A stretch of 64,000 bases of DNA, taken from NCBI RefSeq assembly GCF_003112555.1, contig NZ_BEWB01000016.1, positions 62,001-126,000 of the forward strand, in the 5' to 3' direction. A program made the position numbers and the translations under genes. The first letter of the stretch is position 1, and each line of letters begins with the position of its first letter. This stretch comes from Streptomyces coelicoflavus. Its GTDB lineage: Bacteria; Actinomycetota; Actinomycetes; Streptomycetales; Streptomycetaceae. Shown here piece after piece: positions 50,595-58,354 of the stretch. Below the pieces are notes generated by a model. That model was not told where the DNA came from and did no database searches. It saw nothing but the letters and a program-made list of their open reading frames with translations.

Positions 50595-51116
50595 TCAGCC
50601 CTTCCCCGGGTGGAGCGCGCCGCACTCGCGGCAGACCCGGGCCCGCTCGTCCTCGTAGAACGCGGTGAAGACCGGCGGCAGGTCCTCCACGATGTCCCTG
50701 ACCTGGAGTTCGATCCCGTGGATCAGGGCGGAGCAGTTCAGGCAGTACCACTGGAAGCGCTCCAGGGTGCCCTCCTCCCGGACCCGCTCGATGACCAGGC
50801 CGATCGACTCGGGGTCGGGGCGCTGCGGGGAGTGCGGGACGTTGCCGGGCAGCAGCCAGGCCTGACCCTCCTTGATGTGCACGGTCCGCGGCCCGTCCCC
50901 GGTCATGAGGTTGACGTGCATGTCGCCCTTGACCTGGTAGAACCACTCCTCGTACGGCTCCTGGTGGAAGTCCGTGCGCTGGTTGGGGCCGCCCACGATC
51001 TGGACGATGAAGTCGTCGCCGAGAAACATGGTCCGGTTGTTCACCGGCGGCTTGAGCAGGTGCGCGTGCTCGTCGATCCAACCCTGGAAGTCGATGACCT
51101 CGGGGATGTCGGTCAT
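50595..51116 (-). CDS. nbaC: 3-hydroxyanthranilate 3,4-dioxygenase
   Basis: The 173-residue cupin has ligands of 3-HAO: His/Glu in RTDFHQEPYEEWFYQVKG and His in LLPGNVPHSPQRPDP. A C-terminal rubredoxin-like iron site, CLNC (QWYCLNCSALIH) and CREC (RVCRECGALHPGKG), is typical of bacterial 3-HAO. It opens the ring of 3-hydroxyanthranilate to give the ACMSD substrate. Its ATG overlaps the stop of the upstream deaminase gene (ATGA). Confidence 0.94.
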   Translation of the reverse strand: MTDIPEVIDFQGWIDEHAHLLKPPVNNRTMFLGDDFIVQIVGGPNQRTDFHQEPYEEWFYQVKGDMHVNLMTGDGPRTVHIKEGQAWLLPGNVPHSPQRPDPESIGLVIERVREEGTLERFQWYCLNCSALIHGIELQVRDIVEDLPPVFTAFYEDERARVCRECGALHPGKG

Positions 51117-51586
51117 GAGACCACCTCCGTGCTGTGCGATGCGGATGTACCGGGGGTTCGGGGAGCCCGGGAGGCCCCGGGCAGGTGGGCGACGGCCTGG
51201 ATCTCGATCAGCAGGTGCGGGTGCGGCAACTGGTGCACCGCGACCGTCGTACGGGCCGGGCCCCGCTCGTCGAAGAACTCGCCGTAGACCTCGTTGTATC
51301 CGCCGAAGTCGTTCATCGACACCAGGTACGAGGTGACCTGGGCGATGTCGTGGAGTTCGGCGCCCACCTCGGCGAGCATGTCCCGGATGTTCTCGATCAC
51401 CGCGCGGGTCTGCGCGCGGATGTCGAGGTTCGTGGTGCCCATGGCGTCGGCCTCGGCGCCCACGAACGTGTTGTCGGGCCGGCGCGAACTCGTGCCGGAC
51501 ACGAAGACCAGGTCGCCGACGACCTTCAGGTGGGGGAAGCGGCCGCGCGGGGCGGCCCGTCCCCCGAGAACGCGTGCGTCGCTCAT
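51113..51586 (-). CDS. nbaF: RidA-family 2-aminomuconate deaminase
   Basis: The 157-residue protein is a YjgF/RidA domain with the conserved VVGDLVFVSGTSS start, QTRAVIENIRDMLAEVGAEL and the terminal substrate Arg/Glu segment RTTVAVHQLPHPHLLIEIQA. In nba-type pathways this homologue deaminates 2-aminomuconate to 4-oxalocrotonate. Four-base stop/start overlaps link it to both neighbours. Family members otherwise act as imine deaminases; the assignment rests on operon context. Confidence 0.86.
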   Translation of the reverse strand: MSDARVLGGRAAPRGRFPHLKVVGDLVFVSGTSSRRPDNTFVGAEADAMGTTNLDIRAQTRAVIENIRDMLAEVGAELHDIAQVTSYLVSMNDFGGYNEVYGEFFDERGPARTTVAVHQLPHPHLLIEIQAVAHLPGASRAPRTPGTSASHSTEVVS

Positions 51587-52350
51587 CCGATGACCCTCAC
51601 TTCCACCGTGCCGAGCCCCGCGACCTCGCAGGTGGTGACCCCGGCGGTCAGCGGCACCGCCGCGGTGGCCGCACCGGCGAGCACCACCTGCCCGGCCCGC
51701 AGCGGGATGGACCGGCGCCGGCACATGTCCAGCAGCGCGTGCAGGGCGCGCACCGGGTCGCCGAGGATCGCGGCGGTCGAGCCGACCGTCTCCGTCCCGC
51801 CGCTCACCAGCCGCACCGCCCGGTTGGGCACACTCTCCAGGGGCCGCCAGGAACCGATCACGTAGGCGGAGGCCGAGGTGTTGTCCGCGACGACGTCCTC
51901 GTAGGTGAACCGGAAGTCCCGGTAGCGGGAGTCGATGACCTCCATGGCGGGGGCGAGCGCGTCCACACAGGACTCGATGTCCGTCGTGGGGTCGTCCAGG
52001 TCCACGTCGCGGCGGATCCGGTACGCCACCTCGGGCTCCACCTTCGGGTGGATGAACCGCCCGAGGTCGAGGTCGCCGCCGTTCGCGACCCGCATCGCGT
52101 CGGTGAGCCGCCCGACGATCACGTCGGACACCCCCATCTGGGCCATCTTGGCCTTGCTGGTGAAGCCCAGCTTGACCCCGGTGACCCGCTCGCCGCGCGC
52201 CTCCCGGCGGGCCACCAGCGCCGCCTGGACCGCGTACGCCTCCGCGATGTCGAAGTCGTGCGTGTCGGCGAGACTCGGCGTGTCGGTGCGCGTCGTCTGG
52301 GCGGTGTCGAGCCGCTCCGCGAGGGCCTCCACGGTGCTTGCCGTGCTCAT
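51583..52350 (-). CDS. nbaG: 4-oxalocrotonate decarboxylase
   Basis: The 255-residue protein belongs to the fumarylacetoacetate hydrolase-like 2-keto-4-pentenoate hydratase/4-oxalocrotonate decarboxylase family. VKLGFTSKAKMAQMGVSD, the metal-binding VEPEVAYRIRRDVDL and EVIDSRYRDFRF are conserved. It is paralogous to the hydratase encoded further upstream; its place between the deaminase and aldolase genes matches NbaG, so decarboxylase is favoured. The two paralogues could be exchanged in assignment. ATGA overlaps on both sides. Confidence 0.83.
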   Translation of the reverse strand: MSTASTVEALAERLDTAQTTRTDTPSLADTHDFDIAEAYAVQAALVARREARGERVTGVKLGFTSKAKMAQMGVSDVIVGRLTDAMRVANGGDLDLGRFIHPKVEPEVAYRIRRDVDLDDPTTDIESCVDALAPAMEVIDSRYRDFRFTYEDVVADNTSASAYVIGSWRPLESVPNRAVRLVSGGTETVGSTAAILGDPVRALHALLDMCRRRSIPLRAGQVVLAGAATAAVPLTAGVTTCEVAGLGTVEVRVIG

Positions 52351-53390
52351 GCGGCGCTCCCTTCCGTGCCGGCCCCGTCCTGCGAGGCCAGGTCCAGTGC
52401 GATGTCGACGATCATGTCCTCCTGGCCGCCGACCAGTTGGCGGCGTCCGACCTCCATCAGGATCCGCCGGGTGTCGATCCCGTAGCGCCGGGACGCCCGT
52501 TCGGCGTGCAGCAGGAAGCTGGAGTACACCCCGGCGTAGCCGAGGGTCAGCGTCTCCCGGTCCACGCGTACGGGCCGGTTGCGCAACGGGCGGACGATGT
52601 CGTCGGCGGCGTCCTGGAGGGCGAACAGGTCGCAGCCGTGCTCCCAGCCCAGCAGGTCCGCGACCGCGACGAACGGTTCCGCCGGGCAGTTGCCCGCCCC
52701 GGCGCCCTGACCGGCCAGGGCCACGTCGACGCGGTACGCGCCGTGCTCGACGGCGGCCACACTGTTGGCGACCGAGAGCGAGAGGTTCTCGTGGGCGTGG
52801 ATGCCGATCTGGGTACGGTCGTCCAGCACCTGGCGGTAGGCGTCGATCCGCTCCGTGACGTCGCGCGTCGTCAGCCGCCCGCCGGAGTCGGTGACGTACA
52901 CGCAGTGCGCGCCGTAGGACTCCATCAGGGCCGCCTGCTCGGCCAGGCGTGCGGGGGAGTTGAGGTGGCTCATCATCAGGAAGCCCGACACGTCCATGCC
53001 GTGCTCCCGGGCCCAGGCGATGTGCTGTGCGCTCACGTCGGCCTCGGTGCAATGGGTGGCGACGCGGACGCTGCGCACCCCGAGGGCGTGGGCGCGGCGC
53101 AGGTGCTCGATGGTGCCGATGCCGGGAAGCAGCAGGGTGGTCAGCTTCGCGTGCTCCAGCACCTCCGCGGCGGCCTCGATCCACTCCTCGTCGCTGTGGG
53201 CGCCGAAGCCGTAGTTGGCGCTCGATCCGCCGAGCCCGTCGCCGTGCGCGACCTCGACGGCCGCGACGCCCGCCCTGTCGAGCGCGGAGACGATCCGGCG
53301 CACCTGGTCGAGGGTGTACATGTGCCCCATGGCGTGCATGCCGTCCCGCAGGGTCACGTCCTGTACGTAGAGGTTCACGTGCTCACCCAT
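52347..53390 (-). CDS. nbaI: 4-hydroxy-2-oxovalerate aldolase
   Basis: The 347-residue TIM-barrel enzyme has the metal-binding QDVTLRDGMHAMGH at the N-terminus, IGIHAHENLSLSVANSVAAV with metal histidines, and LAGQGAGAGNCPAEPFVAV. It splits 4-hydroxy-2-oxovalerate to pyruvate and acetaldehyde and channels the aldehyde to the acylating dehydrogenase next to it. The two genes overlap by 16 nt, as expected for stoichiometric partners. Confidence 0.94.
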   Translation of the reverse strand: MGEHVNLYVQDVTLRDGMHAMGHMYTLDQVRRIVSALDRAGVAAVEVAHGDGLGGSSANYGFGAHSDEEWIEAAAEVLEHAKLTTLLLPGIGTIEHLRRAHALGVRSVRVATHCTEADVSAQHIAWAREHGMDVSGFLMMSHLNSPARLAEQAALMESYGAHCVYVTDSGGRLTTRDVTERIDAYRQVLDDRTQIGIHAHENLSLSVANSVAAVEHGAYRVDVALAGQGAGAGNCPAEPFVAVADLLGWEHGCDLFALQDAADDIVRPLRNRPVRVDRETLTLGYAGVYSSFLLHAERASRRYGIDTRRILMEVGRRQLVGGQEDMIVDIALDLASQDGAGTEGSAA

Positions 53391-54403
53391 CCTCGGAGTA
53401 CGGCGATCCGCTCGGCGGTCCTGACCGCGGCGGAGGTCATGATGTCCAGGTTCCCGGCGTAGTCGGGCAGGTAGTGGCCGGCGCCCAGCACCTCCAGGAA
53501 CACCGACACCCGCACTCCGGTGAACCTGCGGCCCAGCGCCGGGACCACGACGTCCTCGACGGGGTCGAACTGGACGTCCTGCTTGAGCCGGTAGCCGGGG
53601 ACGTACTCCCGGACGCCGGCGGCCATGTCCCGCACGGAGGCGGCGATGCGCTCCCGCGTCCCCGCGTCGACCGCGCCCTCGACGAGGCAGTACACGGTGT
53701 CGCGCATGACGAGGGGCGGTTCGGCCGGGTTGAGGACGATGATCGCCTTGCCCACCGCGGCGCCGCCGACGGCGCGGATGGCCTCGCCGGTGGTCTCGGT
53801 GAACTCGTCGATGTTCGCCCGGGTGCCGGGACCGGCCGACCGCGACGCGATGGACGCGACGATCTCGCCGTACGCCACCGGGGCGATCCGGGAGACCGCG
53901 GCGACGACGGGGATGGTCGCCTGGCCGCCGCAGGTCACCATGTTGACGTCCGGCGCGTCCAGGTGCTCCTCCAGGTTGACCGGCGGAACGACGAAGGGGC
54001 CGAGCGCGGCCGGGGTCAGGTCGACCATCAGCTTGCCGTGGCGCCGGGCGACCTCGGCGTTGCGGACGTGGGCCTTCGCGGAGGTGGCGTCGAAGACGAC
54101 CTTGACGCCGGCGAACTCGTCCATCTCCACGAGGCCGTCGATGCCGCCGGCGGTGGTGGCGACCTTGAGGCGTGCGGCTCGCGCGAGACCGTCGGACGCC
54201 GGGTCGATGCCGGCCATGGCGCCCATGCGCAGGGTCCTGGACAGCCGCATCACCTTGATCATCAGGTCGGTGCCGATGTTGCCGGAGCCGATGACCGCGA
54301 CGGGGACCGTGCCGGCCGCGGTCGGGGGCGTGTCGGCCGCGGTCGGGGGTGTGCCGTCCGTGGCCGGGACCGTGCCGTTCGGTCCGGTGGTTGCTGGACT
54401 CAC
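53375..54403 (-). CDS. nbaJ: Acetaldehyde dehydrogenase (acetylating)
   Basis: The 342-residue enzyme has the nucleotide-binding VAVIGSGNIGTDLMIKV, FDATSAKAHVRN and the catalytic Cys in VNMVTCGGQATIPVVAAV (about 155). It makes acetyl-CoA and NADH from acetaldehyde. The start GTG 54403 has AGGAGG upstream and overlaps the hydratase stop (GTGA). An unusual N-terminal 30-residue Thr/Pro/Ala extension with near-repeats (TPPTAAD, TPPTAAG) precedes the Rossmann fold. Confidence 0.94.
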   Translation of the reverse strand: MSPATTGPNGTVPATDGTPPTAADTPPTAAGTVPVAVIGSGNIGTDLMIKVMRLSRTLRMGAMAGIDPASDGLARAARLKVATTAGGIDGLVEMDEFAGVKVVFDATSAKAHVRNAEVARRHGKLMVDLTPAALGPFVVPPVNLEEHLDAPDVNMVTCGGQATIPVVAAVSRIAPVAYGEIVASIASRSAGPGTRANIDEFTETTGEAIRAVGGAAVGKAIIVLNPAEPPLVMRDTVYCLVEGAVDAGTRERIAASVRDMAAGVREYVPGYRLKQDVQFDPVEDVVVPALGRRFTGVRVSVFLEVLGAGHYLPDYAGNLDIMTSAAVRTAERIAVLRGWVST

Positions 54404-55248
54404 TTGGTTTCCTCCTCGAGGACTGCTTCCACTTCTCCCAGCCCGTCCAGCTCCAGCCGGAACCGTCCCGGTCCCCCGACGGGCACCATCGGGCCCAGCG
54501 CGCCGGACATCACCACGTCCCCGGCGCGCAACGGCTGTTCGCGCCGGACCAGTTCGCGGGCCAGCCAGGCCACCGCGACGACCGGCGAGCCGAGGCAGGC
54601 GTGCCCCGCGCCGTGGGAGACCGCCTCGCCCTCCCGGCGCAGTGTCATGCCGACCCGGGCCAGATCCAGGCCCGCGACCGGGTACGGGGTGGTGCCGAGG
54701 ACGACCGCGCCGCTGGACGCGTTGTCGGCCACGGTGTCGGTGATGGCCAGGTCCCAGCCGGCGATGCGGGAGTCGACGATCTCGATGGCGGGCAGCACGA
54801 ACTCGGTGGCCCGCAGCACGTCCGCGACGGACGGGCCGGGCCGGTCCAGGTCCCGCCCGAGCACGAACGCGATCTCGCCCTCCGCGCGCGGCTGGAGGAA
54901 CCGGCCGAGCGGCAGCGGCTCGGTGTGCGCGTACAGCATGTCGTCGTGGAGCACGCCGAAGTCCGGCTGGAAGACGCCGAACTGCCGCTGCACGACGGGG
55001 GCGGTCAGCCCGATCTTGGCGCCCGCCCGGCGCGCGCCGGCCGTGCCGCGGGCCTGGGCGAGGCGGCGCTGCACCTCGTAGGCGGCGTCGATGTCGCTCG
55101 TACCGAGGTACTGGCGGACCGGGGCGCAGGGGGTGCGCGTGGCGGCCGCGTGCGTGAGGGCCGCGACGGCGGCCTCGACCGGCCGCTCGGACCCGGCACC
55201 GGCAGCGTGGAGAGGGGAGGGGTCCGCCCGGTTCGTCAGGTCGTTCAC
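54400..55248 (-). CDS. nbaH: 2-keto-4-pentenoate hydratase
   Basis: The 282-residue protein has the hydratase pattern AKIGLTAPVVQRQFGVFQPD, AEGEIAFVLGRDLDRP with metal-binding acids, and IEIVDSRIAGWDLAITDTVA. It hydrates 2-hydroxypenta-2,4-dienoate for the aldolase. GTG 55248 overlaps the dehydrogenase stop (GTGA). Confidence 0.87.
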   Translation of the reverse strand: MNDLTNRADPSPLHAAGAGSERPVEAAVAALTHAAATRTPCAPVRQYLGTSDIDAAYEVQRRLAQARGTAGARRAGAKIGLTAPVVQRQFGVFQPDFGVLHDDMLYAHTEPLPLGRFLQPRAEGEIAFVLGRDLDRPGPSVADVLRATEFVLPAIEIVDSRIAGWDLAITDTVADNASSGAVVLGTTPYPVAGLDLARVGMTLRREGEAVSHGAGHACLGSPVVAVAWLARELVRREQPLRAGDVVMSGALGPMVPVGGPGRFRLELDGLGEVEAVLEEETK

Positions 55249-56762
55249 AGTTGTACGCACACATTCGTCGGCTCGGTGTAGAAGTGCAGGGACGACTCGC
55301 CGCCCTCGCGGCCGAGGCCGGAGAGCCCGACGCCGCCGAAGGGGGAGCGCAGGTCGCGCAGGAACCAGGTGTTGACCCAGGCCATGCCTACGTTCATCGC
55401 CTGCGCCACCCGGTGCCCGCGGCGCAGGTCGTTGGTCCATACCGAGGCGGCGAGACCGTAGTCGGTGTCGTTGGCGAGACCGATCGCCTCTTCCTCGGTG
55501 TCGAAGGGGATGAGGGCGGCCACGGGGCCGAAGATCTCCTCGCGGACCACCCGGTCGGCGTTGGTCAGCCCGGTCCACAGGGTGGGCTCGATCCACGAAC
55601 CGCCGTCGAGGTCCGCACCGAGCCGGGGGACCTGGCCGCCGGTGAGGACCGTCGCGCCGGCCTGTTCGGCCAGGTCGAAGTAGCCCAGCACCTTGTCGCG
55701 GTGGGCGTGGGAGATCAGCGGACCGGTGGTGGTCTCCTCGGACAGCGGGTCGCCCAGGCGCAGGCGTCCGGCGCGCTCCACGAGTCCGCCCGCGATGTCG
55801 TCGAAGACGGACCGCTGTACGTAGACCCGCTCGGTGCACAGGCACACCTGGCCGGTGTTGGCGAACACCGACCTGCTCAGCCCGGTCACCGCCTCGTCGA
55901 CGTCGACGTCGTCGAAGACGACCGCGGCGTTCTTGCCGCCGAGTTCGAAGGAGACCGGCCGTACGCGCGGGGCGACGGTCCGCATGACCTGCGCGCCGGT
56001 CGCGGACGACCCGGTGAAGGTCACCCCGTCGATGCCGGGGTGCGCCGTCAGGTATCCGCCGGCGGAGCCGCCGCCGAAGCCGTGGACGACGTTGTACACG
56101 CCGGCCGGCAGACCCACCTCGGCCAGCACCTCGGCGAGGAGCGCGGCGGTGCCGGGCGTCTCCTCGCTCGGCTTGACGACCACGGCGTTGCCGCAGGCCA
56201 GGGCGGGGGCGACCTTCCAGGTCAGCAGCAGGAGCGGCAGGTTCCACGGCACGACGACCGCGACCACGCCCAGCGGTTTGCGGACCGCGTAGTTGAGGGC
56301 CCGCCTCCCGCCCGCCAGATCGGTCAGGAACGACTCCTGGCCCGCCGCGGCGACCACGTCGGCGAAGGCGCGGAAGTTCGCGACGGCGCGGGCGACGTCC
56401 AGCTCCCGCGCCTGCGTGACGGGTTTGCCGGTGTCGGCGATCTCCGCGGCGACGAACTCCTCGAACCGCTCCTCGATGCGGTCGGCCGCACGGCGCAGCA
56501 ACTCGGTCCGCTCCCGGACCGCCGTGTCCGCCCACCCCTCGCGCAGCGCGCGCCGGGCCGCCGCCACGGCCCGGTCCACCAGAACCTCGTCCGCCTCGTG
56601 GACGCGGGCGTGCACGAGGCCGGTGGCCGGATCGGTCGCGTCGAAGCCGCGATGGCCGGCCCGGACGCCACCGCCACCGCCACCGTCGCCGTCGCCGTCG
56701 TCGGGGTCGACGAACCGGCCGTCGACGAAGTTGCGGATCCACCGCCCAGTTTCTGCCGTCAT
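55245..56762 (-). CDS. nbaE: 2-aminomuconic 6-semialdehyde dehydrogenase
   Basis: The 505-residue aldehyde dehydrogenase has VVPWNLPLLLLTWKVAPALA, the catalytic Glu in SFELGGKNAAVVF (about 270) and catalytic Cys in ANTGQVCLCTERVYV (about 304). It oxidises 2-aminomuconate semialdehyde to 2-aminomuconate, protecting the pathway from cyclisation to picolinate. A Gly/Asp-rich insertion follows residue 20. ATG 56762 is chosen, with in-frame ATGs at 56789 and 56798 as alternatives. It is the first gene of the operon. Confidence 0.9.
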   Translation of the reverse strand: MTAETGRWIRNFVDGRFVDPDDGDGDGGGGGGVRAGHRGFDATDPATGLVHARVHEADEVLVDRAVAAARRALREGWADTAVRERTELLRRAADRIEERFEEFVAAEIADTGKPVTQARELDVARAVANFRAFADVVAAAGQESFLTDLAGGRRALNYAVRKPLGVVAVVVPWNLPLLLLTWKVAPALACGNAVVVKPSEETPGTAALLAEVLAEVGLPAGVYNVVHGFGGGSAGGYLTAHPGIDGVTFTGSSATGAQVMRTVAPRVRPVSFELGGKNAAVVFDDVDVDEAVTGLSRSVFANTGQVCLCTERVYVQRSVFDDIAGGLVERAGRLRLGDPLSEETTTGPLISHAHRDKVLGYFDLAEQAGATVLTGGQVPRLGADLDGGSWIEPTLWTGLTNADRVVREEIFGPVAALIPFDTEEEAIGLANDTDYGLAASVWTNDLRRGHRVAQAMNVGMAWVNTWFLRDLRSPFGGVGLSGLGREGGESSLHFYTEPTNVCVQL

Positions 56763-56827
56763 GCCTCTCACTGTGGAAGGCGCGGCCATGCCCGACAAAT
56801 TAACTTCTCGTCCATTCGCATGCCCAC

Positions 56828-56897
56828 TTGGGTATACCTCGGCGTCGAGGGGTGGTTGGGGGACGGCTGAGGGGTGGCTGAAATGCCGCTATACCCA
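56828..56897. promoter_or_regulatory. Inverted TGGGTATA/TATACCCA pair in the operon promoter
   Basis: TGGGTATA (56829-56836) and TATACCCA (56890-56897) are exact inverse copies 53 nt apart in the divergent region between the catabolic operon and the transporter gene. The first is part of a GGTATACC palindrome. They are likely binding sites for the operon LysR. Confidence 0.55.
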
Positions 56898-56989
56898 GAT
56901 GGCTATGGCTGGTCGCGTGTTCGGCATTTGTGCGTCATGCCTCGGAGGGCCAGGATCCACCGCAACCCACCCGAGTGAGAGGTCCTCCC

Positions 56990-58336
56990 ATGAGCAACTC
57001 ACCCCCAGCAGACGGCACGGGCACCGGCCGCACCGCGGCGGGCAGAACGGCCGTCGCGACCCTGGCCGGCACCACGCTCGAGTGGTACGACTTCTTCCTC
57101 TACGGCACCGCGGCCGCGCTCATCTTCGACAAGCAGTTCTTCCCCTCGCTGAGCCCCGGCGCGGGCACCCTGGCCGCCTTCAGCACGTTCGCCGTCGGGT
57201 TCGTCGCCCGGCCGCTCGGGGGCCTGGTCTTCGGGCACTTCGGCGACCGCATCGGACGCAAGGCGACCCTCGTGGTCTCGCTCCTGCTGATGGGCGTCGG
57301 CTCCACGCTCATCGGCGCCGTCCCGAACTACGACGCGATCGGCTTCTGGGCCCCGGTGCTGCTCGTCCTGCTCCGCGTCGTCCAGGGCATCGGGCTCGGC
57401 GGCGAGGGCGCCGGCGCCACCCTGATGTCGATGGAGCACGCCCCCGCGGGCAAACGGAACCTGTACGCCGGCTTCCCGCAGATGGGCACCCCCGCCGGAC
57501 TGGTCCTGGCCAACGTCGTCTTCCTCACCACCAACTCCGTGGCCGGAGACGCCACCTTCACCTCGTGGGCCTGGCGCATCCCCTTCCTGCTGAGCTTCGT
57601 CCTCGTCGCGGTGGGACTCCTGGTCAGGCTGAGGGTCACCGAGTCGCCCTCCTTCAACCGCGCCGTCGAGCAGGACGAGGTGGTCAGGTTCCCGCTGGCG
57701 GAGGCGCTCAAGGTCGGATACCGCCGCCTCGGCCTCACGCTGCTCGCGGTGGTCGCGAACTCCGCCGTGGCCTACGTGTTCCTGGTGTTCACCCTGTCGT
57801 ACGGAACCAAGGAACTGGACTACAAGAAGAAGTTCCTCATCCTCGGCGTGACCGCCGCGTCCGTGATCTGGTTCGCCACCATCCCGTTCTGGACGAAGGT
57901 CGCCGACCGCTACGGCCGCAGAACCATGTTCGTCGGCGGCTCCGTCGCCATCCTGGCCTGGTGCGTGGCGTTCTTCCCGCTGCTCAACACGAACAGGTCG
58001 CTGCTCGCCCTGCTGGCCCTGGTCGGCATGGGCGTCATCATCCCGGTGACGCACTGCGTACAGGGCGCCATCATCGCCGACACCTTCCCCATCCACGTCC
58101 GGTACTCGGGTTCCTCCCTCATCCTCCAGCTCGGCGCCATCCTGGGCGGCGGACTCGCCCCGCTGATCTCCACCGCGCTGCTGGACGCCGGCGGCTCGTC
58201 GACCGGCGTGACGTGGTATCTGGTGGGGGTGTGCGCCCTCAGCCTCGCCGGGGCGGTCGCACTGTTCCGCCTGGTCCCGGAGAAGGGACCGGAACCGGCG
58301 GCCGAACCCCCGGCGCAGGCCGTCGCCCGCACCTGA
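56990..58336 (+). CDS. MFS metabolite:H+ symporter (MHS family)
   Basis: The 448-residue transporter has 12 helices and MHS signatures: TTLEWYDFFLYGTAAALIFD in helix 1, VARPLGGLVFGHFGDRIGRK between helices 2 and 3, and VQGIGLGGEGAGATLMSMEHAP. These carry aromatic or organic acids and osmolytes with protons. ATG 56990 follows AGAGG. It diverges from the 3-hydroxyanthranilate operon and probably imports an aromatic acid substrate such as anthranilate or a nitrobenzoate; substrate is inferred. Confidence 0.87.
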   Translation: MSNSPPADGTGTGRTAAGRTAVATLAGTTLEWYDFFLYGTAAALIFDKQFFPSLSPGAGTLAAFSTFAVGFVARPLGGLVFGHFGDRIGRKATLVVSLLLMGVGSTLIGAVPNYDAIGFWAPVLLVLLRVVQGIGLGGEGAGATLMSMEHAPAGKRNLYAGFPQMGTPAGLVLANVVFLTTNSVAGDATFTSWAWRIPFLLSFVLVAVGLLVRLRVTESPSFNRAVEQDEVVRFPLAEALKVGYRRLGLTLLAVVANSAVAYVFLVFTLSYGTKELDYKKKFLILGVTAASVIWFATIPFWTKVADRYGRRTMFVGGSVAILAWCVAFFPLLNTNRSLLALLALVGMGVIIPVTHCVQGAIIADTFPIHVRYSGSSLILQLGAILGGGLAPLISTALLDAGGSSTGVTWYLVGVCALSLAGAVALFRLVPEKGPEPAAEPPAQAVART

Positions 58337-58354
58337 CCCCCACGGAGGCCGAAC

